This document shows positions 33,448 to 61,045 of a stretch of DNA of 62,000 bases, piece by piece. The stretch spans positions 26,194,474 to 26,256,473 of the forward strand of contig CM022679.1 in the NCBI GenBank assembly GCA_012295275.1, in the 5' to 3' direction. Every line of letters begins with the position of its first letter. Within the stretch, counting starts at the first letter, position 1. The position numbers and the translations under genes are program-made. The DNA comes from Chrysomallon squamiferum (lineage: Eukaryota; Mollusca; Gastropoda; Neomphalida; Peltospiridae). Under the pieces are notes generated by a model. That model worked only from the letters and a program-made list of their open reading frames with translations. It did no database searches and was not told the DNA's origin.

Positions 33448-35615
33448 ATGTGTTGTTTATCTTTAACAGAATTAACAAAAGCAGAAAGATTGGTTTTTAC
33501 TAATATAGAAAGGGCACATGGTTTCATTCTTTAAAAATTGTATTAAAATATGTTTAAATATAAATTTTCTGCGAGTACTTCCAGGTGATCTTTTTTTTTT
33601 TTTTTATACTTTTGTTAAACTATACCATTAGTAGAATTATTAAAAAAGAAGTAAGTCTGGGTTTTTGTTTCTCATATCAATCTGAGCTTGACAGTCACAG
33701 GGTAATCTGTCACTTAATCTTTTTATCATGTTGAATGTCATCATCAATTTAAATCATAGCAGAGGTTAGTGTCTAGAACAAAACAATCACTTGGAAGAAT
33801 GCAGAATCGATTTCTTACACATGAAATTTTTTTATCATAATTAAATGTTGCACAATGGGGATTGTATATTAACAGGTACATACATTGGTATTGTTATTTG
33901 CAGCTGATTCTGTGTAATGATGTCACTTTTTGGTAAAAATACATGAATTTCAATCTCGTACAAGACGCAGAATTTTTTTTTTTATTCTTAATTATTATTT
34001 TCTTTTTTAACATTTTATTATTGAATAACAGATTTAAAACTATATTTTTATAATACTATTAATGCAGGTTTGTTTGGAAAACATTTGTAAAAGAAGAGTT
34101 TCTTGGATTTTATTCAGTTGTTTGGTGTGTATATTGTGATTATAGCACACAACAATTAATTTTGAACATTTTACTTGAGTATATAATTCAGTGTGATAAT
34201 TTGTATTTTCTACCTTCATTTCTTTTCATTTTTATGGTTTTTTTAAACTGCACTTTAAATGATGAAATTGTTGCAGGATCATTTCTGGAAAGAAATTAAA
34301 AAAAGAAAAACAAATATACAGCATTATTTTTTTAAACAACATTTATCATTATTTTAGTTACATAACATAGGGGTTGATGAATTTAATGCATGTAAGTGAA
34401 TGTAACAATTTGTAATGAATTAGGTTTGGTTTCATCACTATATTTATTAAGAATATTTCTCATTGTTACACCATAATTATAATAAATTTGTAAATAACTG
34501 TACATTAAATCCAATTTATAAATGCTTAGAATTGTTTTGTTTTTCCATTCACAGTACACATCCATACACATACACAGCAAAGTCACAGAAGTAAACAAAT
34601 AGTGAAAGATAAATGCATCATACTTCCATTTTTATTATGTTTACCTTGCGGCCTGAAAGAAGAGAGATCTGGCTATGTGATGCTCGTTTGTGTAAACTGT
34701 AGTTGATATGTTTATTATTTTCTGAAAACTATTCAGTAATGCAGTTTTCTTTTTCTCAATGTGCACCACAGATGGTTTTACTGAAGGGCTTGGGTAATTT
34801 CAATAATAACCATTAATAGTGAAAAATGAGATGATAGCAAATATTTATTAAATTTAATTTCTTGACATAAACCTTGGTTTTTTAGTCTCAAACATGCTCA
34901 GAGGAATGCACCCCCCCCAAACACATACACGCACGCATGCACACATTGCTATAAAAGATTAAAAAAAAATATCCATTTCATTTCAGAATTCTGTTTTATT
35001 ATGCAATAATGGTACAAAATGCGGCGGCTGTCAAACATAGTTTGGCACAAACAAATACACGAGATGAAAGCTGACAAGCTAATGATACTGGTCCGTTTCA
35101 TTCACTGGTACGTTATTAAGTGACAATAATTTATTACAACAGGATGAAAATGCCAAACAAAAAATAAATAAATAAATAATATAAATAAATGTATAAGTAA
35201 ATATATATATATAAAAATAATTAATAAATAAACAAACCAAAATGGTTAATGATTTTCGACTTAAGTGCAATGCTTTTCCCCCCATTTCTAGAATCCAGGC
35301 TTCATGAAATGTTCTGGTTTTTAGATCAAGAAATTTTTATCTTATTTTAAACAATGAATAATTTGTAAAGTTTCATTTCCAGAAAAAAAGAGGCTTTTGT
35401 TTAATCAAACATTTCCTTGAAAATGTTTATACATTTCTCTACATTGCCTCATATCACTGAGATATAATGTTAAAGTGTTGATTAAAATATCATTTTGATT
35501 GTTATAATCCCCTGTGCTTTCTACCAATTAACTAACCAAATTTTGTGAAAGGTTTGCATACAAACCACCAGAATCATAAAAAGTGAAAATATTATTGGAC
35601 ACATCTCTTTTCCAA

Positions 35616-35651
<36 letters not shown>

Positions 35652-36102
35652 TAAAAAAAAATAATAATAAATAAGTAAATAAATAAAATAAAAAAAAGAA
35701 GAGAAAGTTTTGTCTAGGCATTATGTATAAAACGGTCTACACAGATTTTTAAATAATATGACAACAATTTGGTTTGGCTTTCAGTTTTGTTATCAGCTAA
35801 CACAAAGCTAATAATGTTTATTTATCATGTGCAGCAGACAGGCCTCTTTCATACAAAACAAAATGTACACTAAATATTCAAAGAACTGAACATCTATGCC
35901 TCTCTGGTTTCAAAATTATACTGTCTGTTTGTTTGTTTACTGTACAAGATATTAACTGAAGGAAAATTATTATAACAACATTTGTAAGGATGAAAGATGA
36001 TTAGATTACAAAACAATTTCATCTTCACATATTATTTCGAAGCTCTCTGATAATGGTCTCTTCTAGTGGGAAGAAAAAAAATATATATAAATAAAATAAA
36101 TA

Positions 36103-36133
<31 letters not shown>

Positions 36134-38035
36134 TCTTGAGATTTGGCAACTGTAAAAAAAAAAAAGATAAATGATTATCCATAAAGATATAAATAGTTTA
36201 ACTAGTATTCAAATATTCACTGATAACTGTTACTAAAAAAAAATGTCAAAAAACTACTTTAAATGAACGAAACTAAAACAACAAACATAATAATAATAAT
36301 AATAATAATAATAAAAGGCTATAATTCTAAATAAGAAAAAACAATTAAGCTCATCAACACGAGCTCAGATCTAACCAAAGGAACATAAATATTCAGTTCT
36401 CGTATAAAACATAAAACACATTAGCACTCTCAACAAAGTAAGGCACATACAGGGCAAAGCACAGGGTAAATAATATTAGAAACAATAATATTACAAACAG
36501 AACAGAAAAAAAGTAAAATAAAATTGTGAACATTTCTTTGGGACATTATAAATAAAACTGATTCCCAGAGTTTCTGTTTTGATCATAACTGAACAGTAGT
36601 CTCCCTTGAGTTTTTTTTTTTTTTTTTTTTTTAATATTGTATATTATCTCCTCCTTTCTCACCTCTTCAATGGGATGAAACTGAAATGTTGCAAGTCCGA
36701 GTATTGTCACAAGAAACTGAACAATGTCAAGTGAAAATAAATAAAATGGTTTTTCTAGTTGAAGTATAAAATGTATGAAAAAGGAAAATGAGACACAATA
36801 ACAACAATAAAATCCTGTTGCTGGGTTTGCCAACATAATTGGTGTAAACAGAAAAACATAAAGGTGCATGTGTTAAAAATCTTAGGACTGAAAAAAACAA
36901 CAAAAAAAAATCTCATAATTTAATAAATAAAGTACCTGCTATTTTAAAGTGTATCTCTGGCAGCAAGCAGAAAGAAAATCTTTTATTTAACAACAAATTG
37001 AAAAATATTTTATTTATAATTATCTGGCAGTATGAATAAATGATCACTGCCCCTGAAAATAAAATAATTAAATAAAAATCTTTCCTTCTTCATGTCATCA
37101 AAGTGTACATTTTAATAATTAAAAGTTTTCTAAAACCAGAAATAGAAATATTTAGAAATAATTTTATAAATCAATGAAAGAACCTCACAAGAATAAATAT
37201 ATATATATATATAATTTTCATTTCAATGTTATCACTTTATTTTTCCTCTCTTGTGTGGATCTGTGGATGACGAAAATTGAAAACAGAGGAAAAACAGTGT
37301 TTGATCAACTTTAATATGTAACTCCACAAATCATATTCAAGGATTAAGTTGCAGTACAGTAACAGTGAGCTATTTAAAAATGTAGAACTGTTGTATTATA
37401 AACTTTTTTTCACATGCTGCTCCCATTTGCAAAGTCATATCTATCTGAATATCACTAATGATTAAAAACTTGCAAAGGATGGTAAACATTTTCGATATAG
37501 GATTCATAAATTCCTTCAAAAACATCTTTATTTATAGCATTTTTGGCATCTTTAAGATAAGGAATTATAAACTTTTCCATCAAAATCTCAAATAGGTGAT
37601 ATTGTTTCAGTACTATCTCAAAAGTCAGTATTGCAGCTTAATCTCTGATTGGAAATGCAGGATCACATTTACTATGAATGAAAAAATAAATCTGAACATT
37701 TGTGTAAATTAATGAAGTCTATATATAAATGATCTAAGTGTTTAAAACTGTCACCATATCAATCATTTAAAAAATGTAACTTTTTTTAGAAATATTAAAT
37801 TCTAAATTAAATTTTGAAAAAATGCATATCCTCTCCTGTGAAACAGACATCACTAGTAAAGTAATATTTTATATAAATGAATTCTTTTTTTTTTGTTGCT
37901 CACAACAATTTATTTATTTATTAAACTAAAACTTTTATTTATTTATAAATAAATCAATGATTTATTAAGTATATTTAAAATTTATAGCATTTTCACCAAA
38001 CTAGAATATGCTTTTTCCCTTTCAAAACATATATT

Positions 38036-38068
<33 letters not shown>

Positions 38069-38417
38069 AATATTCTGGTTCTATTTTGTTTTTGTTTTTT
38101 ATTAATCATTTGAAAAACAAAGAAATGGTTAGTTCATATTCAACAGATAAAACATTAATCACATACTCTTTGTTTTTACCTTAGGATTTAAAAACATGTC
38201 ATAATCAGTTGTAAAAATAAATGTATAATTAAATATTTGGCCCCCTTTTCATTCCTGAAAATAGTTTCTGATGACAAATTCTTATCTTTGTTTAAAAGTG
38301 AATCCTATCAGCATGTCTAAAAAGAACTTTTTTAACAACTTTTACAAATATGTCATCTAATGCAATAAGACATTTGTGGCAGGAAACTAAATAGCAGAAC
38401 AGGATAATGCATTAATG

Positions 38418-38465
<48 letters not shown>

Positions 38466-38748
38466 CAATAAATCAATAAATAAGAATAAAAATATTTAAA
38501 TAACAATAACAATAATAATAATGATAATAATAAAATAATAATGAAAATAATAATCAATAAATAAATAAATAAATAAGAATAAGAATATTTAGATAATAAT
38601 AATAATAAAGATAATAATAATGAAAATATGATAATAATGACAACGACGACAGTAGTGATAATTAACAACAATGACAGTGGTGGTAGTAGTGGTAAATAAA
38701 AATAATAATAATAATAATAATAATAAATGACACGTATCAACAATAACG
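33448..38748. other. Convergent intergenic / 3'UTR interval, no gene seen
   Basis: The genes on either side point toward each other. All open frames here are short and dominated by simple repeats (AAT arrays at about 35620-35670, 36106-36130, 36286-36315 and 38417-38462). The part next to 38748 should include the 3'UTR of the adaptor gene, whose stop is at 38749-38751, but no convincing end can be placed. Confidence 0.6.
38417..38735. repeat. AAT-rich array with an internal ~80-bp duplication
   Basis: AATCAATAAAT...AATAAGAATA...ATATTTA occurs at about 38469 and again at about 38552, embedded in AAT units. It adjoins the stop codon of the adaptor gene and would form part of its 3'UTR. Confidence 0.75.
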
Positions 38749-52445
<13,697 letters not shown>

Positions 52446-55048
52446 CTGTAGAGAAAGATTTCAAATATAAACAAGATTTTATACATTCTTTTTATTTTAT
52501 TTTAGCATATCTTGTTTAATGTTGTTACCTTCTTCAACTTCATTATTTATTTATTAATTATTGGAGTTTTATTTTATTTTAACATCTCTGACAGCATGTC
52601 ACCTTCTTTGTCTTCATTTTTTTTTTAATTAGTGGAGTTTTATTTAATAATTTAAAATCAAACTTTATTAATAATAACGTATGACAGTAAATTTAATAAT
52701 ATTAATAAACTTATAAAGAGATTCACAGCAGTGCTATTTTTCTTTTGTTTCTTGGCTTCATTGTGTACATAATAGTTTTAAATGTTTCTTACAGGAGGTT
52801 AAGGCAACTTTTGCAATGACTTACATTGTCAAACAAAGTATGACCAATTATAGGTTGGTTTTTGTCTTTGTTTGTTTGTTTGTTTTGTTTGTTTTTTTCC
52901 TTTTCATATGCTAAATGATGTTAAGACAAAACAGGAAATGACAACAAAATCATGAGATTTGTATTTTATTTTTATATATTAACAAATAAGGATAGTTATG
53001 GTTTCAATGAAAAAAAAGAAAAACAATTATTTTCAAATCTGCAGTCTCTGATTAGATTATTCTTTAATATAAATGCAGAGCTTTAAATTCAATTTTAAAA
53101 ATAATAAGTAAAAATATATTTTTAAAGGGTTGTAAATGAATTTTAATATATTGTTTCAGCAAAGAAAAAAGTAACACTTACAGGATCTTCAAGAATATTC
53201 AGACACTGATTGGAAAGCCTGTTATTTGTCCTCACAAAGAATTATTTAACAAAACCAAGAATAAAAACAGGTTGTAAAATAAAATAATTTCAATTTATAT
53301 AATACTGTTATGTAGAATGGTGTGTGTGTCTATAAATTAACCAATGACAATCATGTTTGTAAGCCAGCTAATGACAGCAAGTTTTACAATGTGCTGTATT
53401 TCTTATAGCTGTACCAGTGACAATTACAACAGTATTTATTAATGTAGTAGTAACTATAAATAAAAAAAATGACAGGAAAATTTTGCAACTGTGATTATTT
53501 CACACAAAGATATTTTCCAGTTTCAATACCATTAAAATAAGCAATTAAGAATAAAAAATATGTCTGAACATGAATTAATATGTAAGGAAAACATCAAAAC
53601 TCTGCCTTTAAAAAAAACAACTAATGATATGCCAACACAGTTTGTTTTTTTGTTCTTTTTTTTTAACTTTATTAAAACAAAACCAAGTAATGCTGTTCAG
53701 TGAACAGTTATAAATAGACTCAGTGACAAATTATGTCTGTAAACCCAACAAATCACAGATGGTTTTACAACAAGCATTATATTTCACAAGGCCAATAAAG
53801 CAAATAATGATCAGGATTTCTTTTAAAATGGAAAAACTGCAACTTCTTTTCCAGATGTTAATTTAGGAGTGAAGGTTAATGAGACTGAAAGCAAACACAT
53901 TATAAATCACAACGGAATAAATCAACATTTTCCTTCTACTGAAGTCTGAAAAGAAAACGATTTATTTTCCCCAGTTTTAAAATGTTCAAAGTTCTTTCTT
54001 AAGCTGCCCGTGTCAGAGGTCAACACCAAGGAAGGAACCCTCCTGTGTAGTTTGCTTTTTTCTGAACCATCTCTAAAAAGGAAATTTATTTTCCTGGAGT
54101 TTATTTTTTTCCATAATGAGTATTGAATGACAGGGAGTTAACTCCACAACAAGCAGTGAAAAGTGTGATGAAAACAGCATGTCGGAGTGAAAACCAGATG
54201 TCTTGTATTCGCTTACTGCACACACACGCTGTTAGTATACAAGCTGTTATTACACCCGGCTAGATACCACTGTTATATCATAGTTGCTTGTTGAAATACG
54301 AGCAGTGAGTGCATTATGCAGTAAAATGCTCAGAATGGGTTAATGGTTTAGAGATTTAGCTGTCATTCTCAGACTAATTTAAGTTCTTGGCTGTTTGTGT
54401 GATTAAGTCGGCACTAATCAATTTTGCAGATACGATTTTTTCTAAAATAAAAAAAAGTTCTTCCTTTGCTGCTGGATTTTTTTAATCAAAAAATACAACA
54501 TCAAAGATTTAAAACAAAATTATTTACTGCACTTAACCAACCTCTGAGAATGAAAATAATATTTTTATAAAATGAAGCAGTCAGTATATTACTGATGAAC
54601 ACTGTAGAATTATATTTACAATGAAGAAAAAAGACAGTCAGACAACAAGACTTCAGGATCTACTGACATCAATGAGCCACTCTTTTTCAGTCAGCAATAA
54701 AGAATCTTTAGATGAACAACCCCAGATAGGAAATCACAAACTCTGGTCTTTGATAAATCAGCAGTGTGGCACTGGAAATGTACTCAGTAAGAACACTGAT
54801 CCTTCATAAAATTTAATTCTACACACCCAGACATAAATGCATTCATACAAACACACATGCATATACACACAAAACAGACAGACAGACATACATATATATA
54901 TATGCACACACAAACAACAGTAATATCGTAACTAACAATCCTTCAAAAAACTCATAACCATTTGAGTATGAAATACATGTATGCTTTTTTCATACATTTT
55001 TAAATTTTTGTTTTCATATAACCATTTACAAATCTATCTTGGCTGGAG

Positions 55049-55080
<32 letters not shown>

Positions 55081-55168
55081 GTTTCAACAAGTAATCATAA
55101 AAATCACACAAAGAACATAAAATGAAATTACTTTCATTTTGTACACAAATATCTGCCAACTGGTGCAG
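52446..55168. other. Non-coding interval upstream of the adaptor PH exon
   Basis: No exon with early PH strands (a KWKxRW-like block ending at phase 1) is visible on the minus strand. The sequence is AT-rich with a more complex stretch at 54170-54430 (CGGAGTGAAAACC, CACCCGGCTAG, GATTAAGTCGGCACTAATC) that could be regulatory. Confidence 0.5.
54691..54786 (+). other. Possible plus-strand exon, weak
   Basis: CTCTTTTTCAG ends at 54690 and GTAAGA begins at 54787, framing 96 bases that are open in the phase giving SNKESLDEQPQIGNHKLW. The length is a multiple of three and codon content looks less simple than the surroundings. No partner exon was found, so this may be chance. Confidence 0.18.
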
Positions 55169-57177
55169 TTAAAGAAATGGGTGTCTGTTGTGGCACGATT
55201 CCTGAATTAAACGATAATAAAACTGTCTGATAGACCAGCGTGCAATTACCGAATTAGCATGAATATCTCCACTAGATTTTTCTAGAAACTTTTCAATTAC
55301 TGCCAGTGTTTCCTGCGGATTCCCCAACCTGATAAGATTCACCCAGTTGGCTATCTGAAAGGAGACAGATTTCAAAGACGCAGGGTCTGTTTTCATAAAG
55401 CTTCTTTCATTTCCCAGTTCCTACAACTGTTCATTCATGAAACTTTACTTTTTTTTTTTTTTTGTTGATATCTTTAGCAGATGTACTCAGATGGCCGATA
55501 TCTTCTAGTGACCTTCTTTTTTTTCTTTTTTTTACACATGTCATTGTAAGCCCGAGAATGTGGTTTTTTGTGTATAATAATGAAATAAAATGTTATTTTA
55601 GTCTGCTTTGGGTTTTATTCTTTCTTGGCTGAATGATTTAATTAACTTATATAAAATAAAACAACAAGGACAACAATCATCACCATCAACAATAAATACT
55701 ACTACTCCTACCACCATTACTATCACTACTACTGCTACTACTACTACTACTACTACTACTATCACTAGAATCACTCCTATTTCTACTATTACTACTGCTA
55801 CCTCCACTACTGCTGATATTATTCTTAAACAACGTTACCCACTACCACTGATTGCAATTGTTCATTTTCAAAGATTTATTTCTGTACTACACTCAGTGAC
55901 ATCATTTAGTGTGGGGTTGGGGCATTTACAACCCTCATTGTTGTTGGCAACTGAACAAGAGATACATCCCAGTCAAATTATTTTCTTTATCTGCCTCATT
56001 CCACTGTTCTCAGCGAACATAAACCACAATTACAAAACTTTTAATTACAACAATAAAAATTTTCTGTTAGAATATTTTTATTAATGTTTTATTATGAAAC
56101 ATTCTTTTTTTAAAACTACATTAAAAATAAATAAATAATAATAATATTAATAATAACAACAACCCAACATTTGTTTTATTACTGTTATTATTGTTATCAT
56201 TATCAATGCATTACTGTCATTATTATTATTATTATTATTACTAAATCATTATCATCATTATGATTTGATTATTATTTTTAATTTCAATATAAACTGTAGC
56301 TTCTCAGAGGACTGCTACTTCCTACTTCATATGAAACAGTTGCAAATACCGTCATATGTAACAGTAACAGTTACAAATACCTTCAAATGTGTCAGTTAGA
56401 TATACCTTCATACAAAACAGTCAAAAATACCTTTGTATGTAAATACCTTCATACAAAACAATTATAAATACCTTAATACAAAATAATTACAAATTTCTTC
56501 ATTATAATTAATTTCAAATAAATAAATTAATTTTTTTTTGAGTTATAATGAAACGCTGAATAAAATAAATCATTTTCCATCGTTAGCCACTTGATTGGTT
56601 AATGTAATAATATAGAGCAACGTAGTTACATTTTTTTTCAGCAATATGTCTTTTACATAAATCTTCCCATAGAGAAGAAAACAAATACAACAACCTTTGA
56701 TAAAATAGTGGTTCTCTCTGATTTTGACAGAAAACAAACCAACCAGAACTTTTAAGTAATTTCTACCAAGGCAAGAATTCTACCTACTGAGCCATAACCA
56801 CAACCCCTCATAATGATATTATCATGATACAATATCACATATCAGTTTTACCGTATCAGAGTAGTATCACGTCATACTATCAGATTTACATGTCATACCG
56901 TAACAGAAATGAAACTCAATGCTGCAGGTTAATTTGAAGAAATTACACAGAACACAAAACCTTTTTTTAACATTTGATTACTTCTTGAACAGCTCGTGGA
57001 AACTTAAATCTCTCTAGACTCACTCCCAGTATCTTGTTACTGCATACAAAAGCTATTTATTTTCCAAAATGAAGATACCAAGAGGGAAGAACTAGTTACA
57101 TGAACATTTAACAGTTCCATATGGCTGCTGGATATTTTCTTATTAACTCAATTACTAGCCAGATGTCTGAGACTAGC

Positions 57178-57249
<72 letters not shown>

Positions 57250-57353
57250 ACTGTGAAATAGTTTGCAAAACAAGTCAGACTGGGGAAAATTATTCTGTGT
57301 TAATTTTTACTTTTTTTTATAAATACAAAATTTATTAACAGAAATTTATTAAC

Positions 57354-57387
<34 letters not shown>

Positions 57388-58472
57388 CATAAAACAGAAT
57401 GTGGTAAGAATAGAAATTTGTAGAAAGGCAGAGTAACAGAAAGAACAAATAAAATAAAATAAAATAAGGAGTGGTAAATTAAAAAGGAAAAAAAAAGTCA
57501 ACAAAAGATAATGATAATGAAAACAAGATAAAAGTTAAGACTACGGGTTATGCGTACTTGAACAGAGGAAGCGAAGAAGATAAATAAAATGGCAGAGAAG
57601 ACTAGAATGGCTTGTTCAAAGAACACAAGAAAGAAAAGTTAGATAAAAATTATAGAAAAAATAAGAAAGAAGAAACAGAGAAAAACTGAAAGATAAGAAA
57701 CAAATAGGTGTTAAAAATAAAATAATGAAATGAACATATTTCATTTCATTTTCAAAATAACATATAATTAAAAAATAAAATACAGATAATAAAAAAAGTC
57801 ATATTTGTAAATATTGTTATGAAAGAAAAGAAAGGAAAAAAGGAAAACAAGATAATAATAATAATAATAATAACCTGGATTCTAAAAAAGGTAACTAATA
57901 CAGGTAACACACACCTGTTGTCCTGGATTAATCCATCATATGACAGACATGTCAAACATTCAAAAACACCAACTCTTCACCTATCAACACCAATTTATCA
58001 GCAAAACACGAGAGAAAACATATTCTTCTGTCAGTATAACTGGAGATGTTTTATAACATAAATGTTTGTAAATATTATCATTATCATACTTCACAGATTT
58101 ATATGAAAGAAAGGAGATAAAAAAAAAAAAATTCACCGATGAATGCTTCAATCTTTAGTATAAGATGGTTTCAAACTGACTTATTAACACAAACATGAAC
58201 AACACCTAAGCAGACACTTTTACATTAAAGAATAAACATCAGTAACTTGACTTTTTTTTAAAATAATGACAGAGTACATGAAAAGGAAACCAGCTGCCTA
58301 GTATCATAGCTGGGATCTTTTAATATTTTAACTTATGCCAGGTGCAGGAAAAACAAAAAAACAAATACCTTGGCTTTAAGTGATAAAAAGTTTTGATGCT
58401 GGTTGGAATGGGCAAAGCAGAGTACTGATAATAGATTCTGTAATAAGAAATTCCCCAGGTGAGAGATACAGC
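55169..58472 (-). CDS. Last two coding exons of an unidentified helical protein, 5' partial
   Basis: Exon 58472-58369 (acceptor TTTTCCAAATGTAG, donor GTATTT) enters at phase 1 and leaves at phase 0; exon 55354-55169 (acceptor TGTCTCCTTTCAG) continues at phase 0 to TAA. Joined they give about 95 residues: CISHLGNFLLQNLLSV... then IANWVNLIRLGNPQ...ETLAVIEKFLEK... ending CHNRHPFL. The pattern is amphipathic helices, as in helical-repeat proteins. I do not recognise the family. It lies upstream of the adaptor's PH exon on the same strand, so it is either a neighbouring gene or is nested in a long first intron of the adaptor. The good splice signals and matched phase are the main support. Confidence 0.6.
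55670..55815. repeat. ACT/ACC trinucleotide array
   Basis: Imperfect ACT units with ATC and ACC variants; the open frames on both strands are translations of it. It lies in the intron between the two exons of the unidentified gene. Confidence 0.9.
56337..56510. repeat. 25-bp minisatellite, six degenerate units
   Basis: Units resembling CAGTTACAAATACCTTCATACAAAA start at 56368, 56393, 56418, 56459 and 56484, with a first diverged copy at 56337. Spacing is 25 except one interval of 41 that carries a partial extra unit. Confidence 0.8.
56755..56812 (-). mobile_element. tRNA-like head of a degenerate SINE
   Basis: On the minus strand TATGGCTCAGTAGGTAGA followed by ATTCTTGCCTTGG matches the A box and anticodon arm of tRNA-derived SINEs. 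No good B box or tail is seen, so it is a fragment. Confidence 0.45.
57181..57247. repeat. Pure poly(A) tract of 67
   Basis: Sixty-seven uninterrupted A residues, the longest homopolymer in the window; it might be a retroposon tail, but no body was recognised before it. Confidence 0.97.
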
Positions 58473-58935
58473 CTACATTTGGAAAAAAAAAAAAAAAAAA
58501 AAAACACCTTGACAACAAGAAGAAATATGTTGTTTTTACTCTCCTCTTAATAAATATGTAATAGGTCCAAAACTATGAAAGTCCATACAGAAAATCTGAA
58601 TTTTCTTTCAGCATACATATTTTTAAATGTCCTGTGTATCATATGACAAAAATGACATTTTGTAACAGACATACATTTCTGCAGTTAAATGTCAATTCTT
58701 TCACTGAACCTAAGGACAGAAAGAAAGTGATGTTTGACACACTCCACAGATTATACATCATCACACAATTTCTATAAACCAGAAGAGATGAAGAGAAAAG
58801 TAATCCTGCAGCCACCACACAAGGAGCTTTTATTTTTCTCAACAAGCAAGAAGATGGTTTCATATGTATCTACCCACACATATGAAAATACCTACTACAG
58901 CTTTTTATAAACCATTTGAAGAACAATGACAAAGA

Positions 58936-59025
58936 AATGAGCCAGTGGATCACTGAAGAGGATTGATCACTCAACCTATCACACCTCTGTCCTGTATGCT
59001 TAACCATTGATTCAAATCAGGCTGA
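58936..59025 (+). mobile_element. Possible tRNA-derived SINE fragment
   Basis: TGAGCCAGTGG (58938-58948) resembles an A box and GATTCAAATCA (59009-59019) a B box. The spacing is longer than in a tRNA, so support is weak. Confidence 0.22.
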
Positions 59026-59514
59026 TCTTCTAATTATGATTAAATGTTCTAAATATGAAGACTGGCAGGTATTTGTATTGCATCCCAATAACACCATTTA
59101 CACACTGTTAATACATGAATGTAAAAAAACAACTCTGCAATATTTTCTGTATTAACTAAGGCACTAAATTAAAATTATTTTGGTAGATAACTGAGATACA
59201 GATTATATGACATTGTAAAGTGGTTTGAACTTAACTGTATATATCACTTTAAGATGCATATGGGAAAAAATATATCAGAGTTGCCCCTTATAAAATTAGG
59301 ACATTTTGGAACACAAATAACTCAGACAATAAACCAATTCTTGTTGGGTTTTTTTTTACATCCTACTTGAAAAATTAATGCAACATCTCAAACTGACATA
59401 TTGACCATTTTTCAAAGACATAAAACACCAACAACAACACCAACAACCACACCTAAAACAAATGACGCCATTCTAATTATCTCTCAGAATCCAACATTTG
59501 ATAAAATGACTGCA

Positions 59515-59814
<300 letters not shown>

Positions 59815-59887
59815 TCAGCGGCATTTATGGCCCACAAATGAAATCAACGAAGGAACCTACATCTAAGTGGAAACTTAATATATTTCA

Positions 59888-60320
59888 CTCTCCTGGCTGG
59901 TAATATTTAATCTGTGAACATATGGTCCATGCCAGGAAGGCCTGGTTTGAACTCCACGCAAATCTCTGATACCAGCTGACTTGTGTATTTTCCACCTGAT
60001 CTTCATTTCGGCTTTTGGTGGAGGGCTTCAAAAAAACAACAACACAAAAGCCTCATGGATCAACAGCGAAGGAAGGTAGGCTTGTCCAAGCTGTTACACA
60101 CCCACAGCCCAAGTTGGTTCTAGCTGGAAACAAGCCTTGCATAATATTTTCACAAAACCATTCTATAGGGAGGCTTTTTTCAACACCAGTTGTGATGATT
60201 GTCAACAAATGTATCCTGGCAGATGAAAAACATGGGGGCAAACGGCTTTGAACACATGTAGAAAAACAGATAACTCTCAACACGTGATCAATGAATTTTT
60301 AAACAGTTCACTAAGAAGTC

Positions 60321-60348
<28 letters not shown>
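59888..60348 (+). mobile_element. Candidate retroposon with B-box-like site and poly(A) end
   Basis: A block of complex sequence contains GGTTTGAACTCC (59944-59955), close to the RNA polymerase III B box, and ends in an A run of 28 (60321-60348). A plausible A box (TGGCTGGTAATA) lies near 59893. Clear target duplications were not found. Confidence 0.3.
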
Positions 60349-60352
<4 letters not shown>

Positions 60353-60909
60353 TTTAACAACTGAACCTCTTTTATGCAAGAATCAATGCATGTAAGTTAA
60401 AACCTGTTTCCAACTGCACCAACAGCTGCACGTGTTTGTTTCACAGCTGTAAACAAATAAATGTATTTTTACCAGCGTGTGTTCAAGAATATTAACTTAA
60501 GACAGAATGTAAATAAAACTGTTCAAATAAAAAATGGCCAAATCAATTGCTTTTTATTATTACTTTTTTGTATTAATAACAAAAAAAATATTAGCAGTAA
60601 TAATAACAACAAGATTAATAATCAATGTAACAAAAAGTAGAAAAAAAAAAATTATGAATAGCTATCAAACATCACAGGCTACCAAGTAAAATGACAACAG
60701 GTCTAGACCCTTGTATCGTCTGATTAATCCTCTAAATCTGTTACACACTGACATCAGTACTGACCAGGGCAGATAAGTAGACACTCAGCTATTCAGTGTC
60801 AAGTACAGGAGTCCTTGGAGCTTTGAGTGCTTGTAAGCACATTTCAAACTGTCAATTGATCAGAATTACCTTCACGTAAAACAGCATTTTTTCAGCACAA
60901 ATACCCCCC

Positions 60910-60971
60910 ACTGACACGCATATATATACATGTACACACAGAAACACATATACACACACCCACACACACAC

Positions 60972-61002
<31 letters not shown>

Positions 61003-61045
61003 TATATACATACATACATACACACATACATACATATTTACATAC
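60910..61045. repeat. CA / CATA imperfect array
   Basis: ACAC and ACATACAT units, with ATATATA variants, in otherwise featureless AT-rich sequence. Confidence 0.92.

Noticed and set aside
58639-58863. Minus-strand frame with acceptor-like CTTTCTGTCCTTAG considered as an upstream exon of the unidentified gene
   Set aside because: No matching donor and no phase-compatible link to 58472.
60053-60283. Minus-strand 76-codon frame
   Set aside because: It overlaps the candidate retroposon block and has no gene context.
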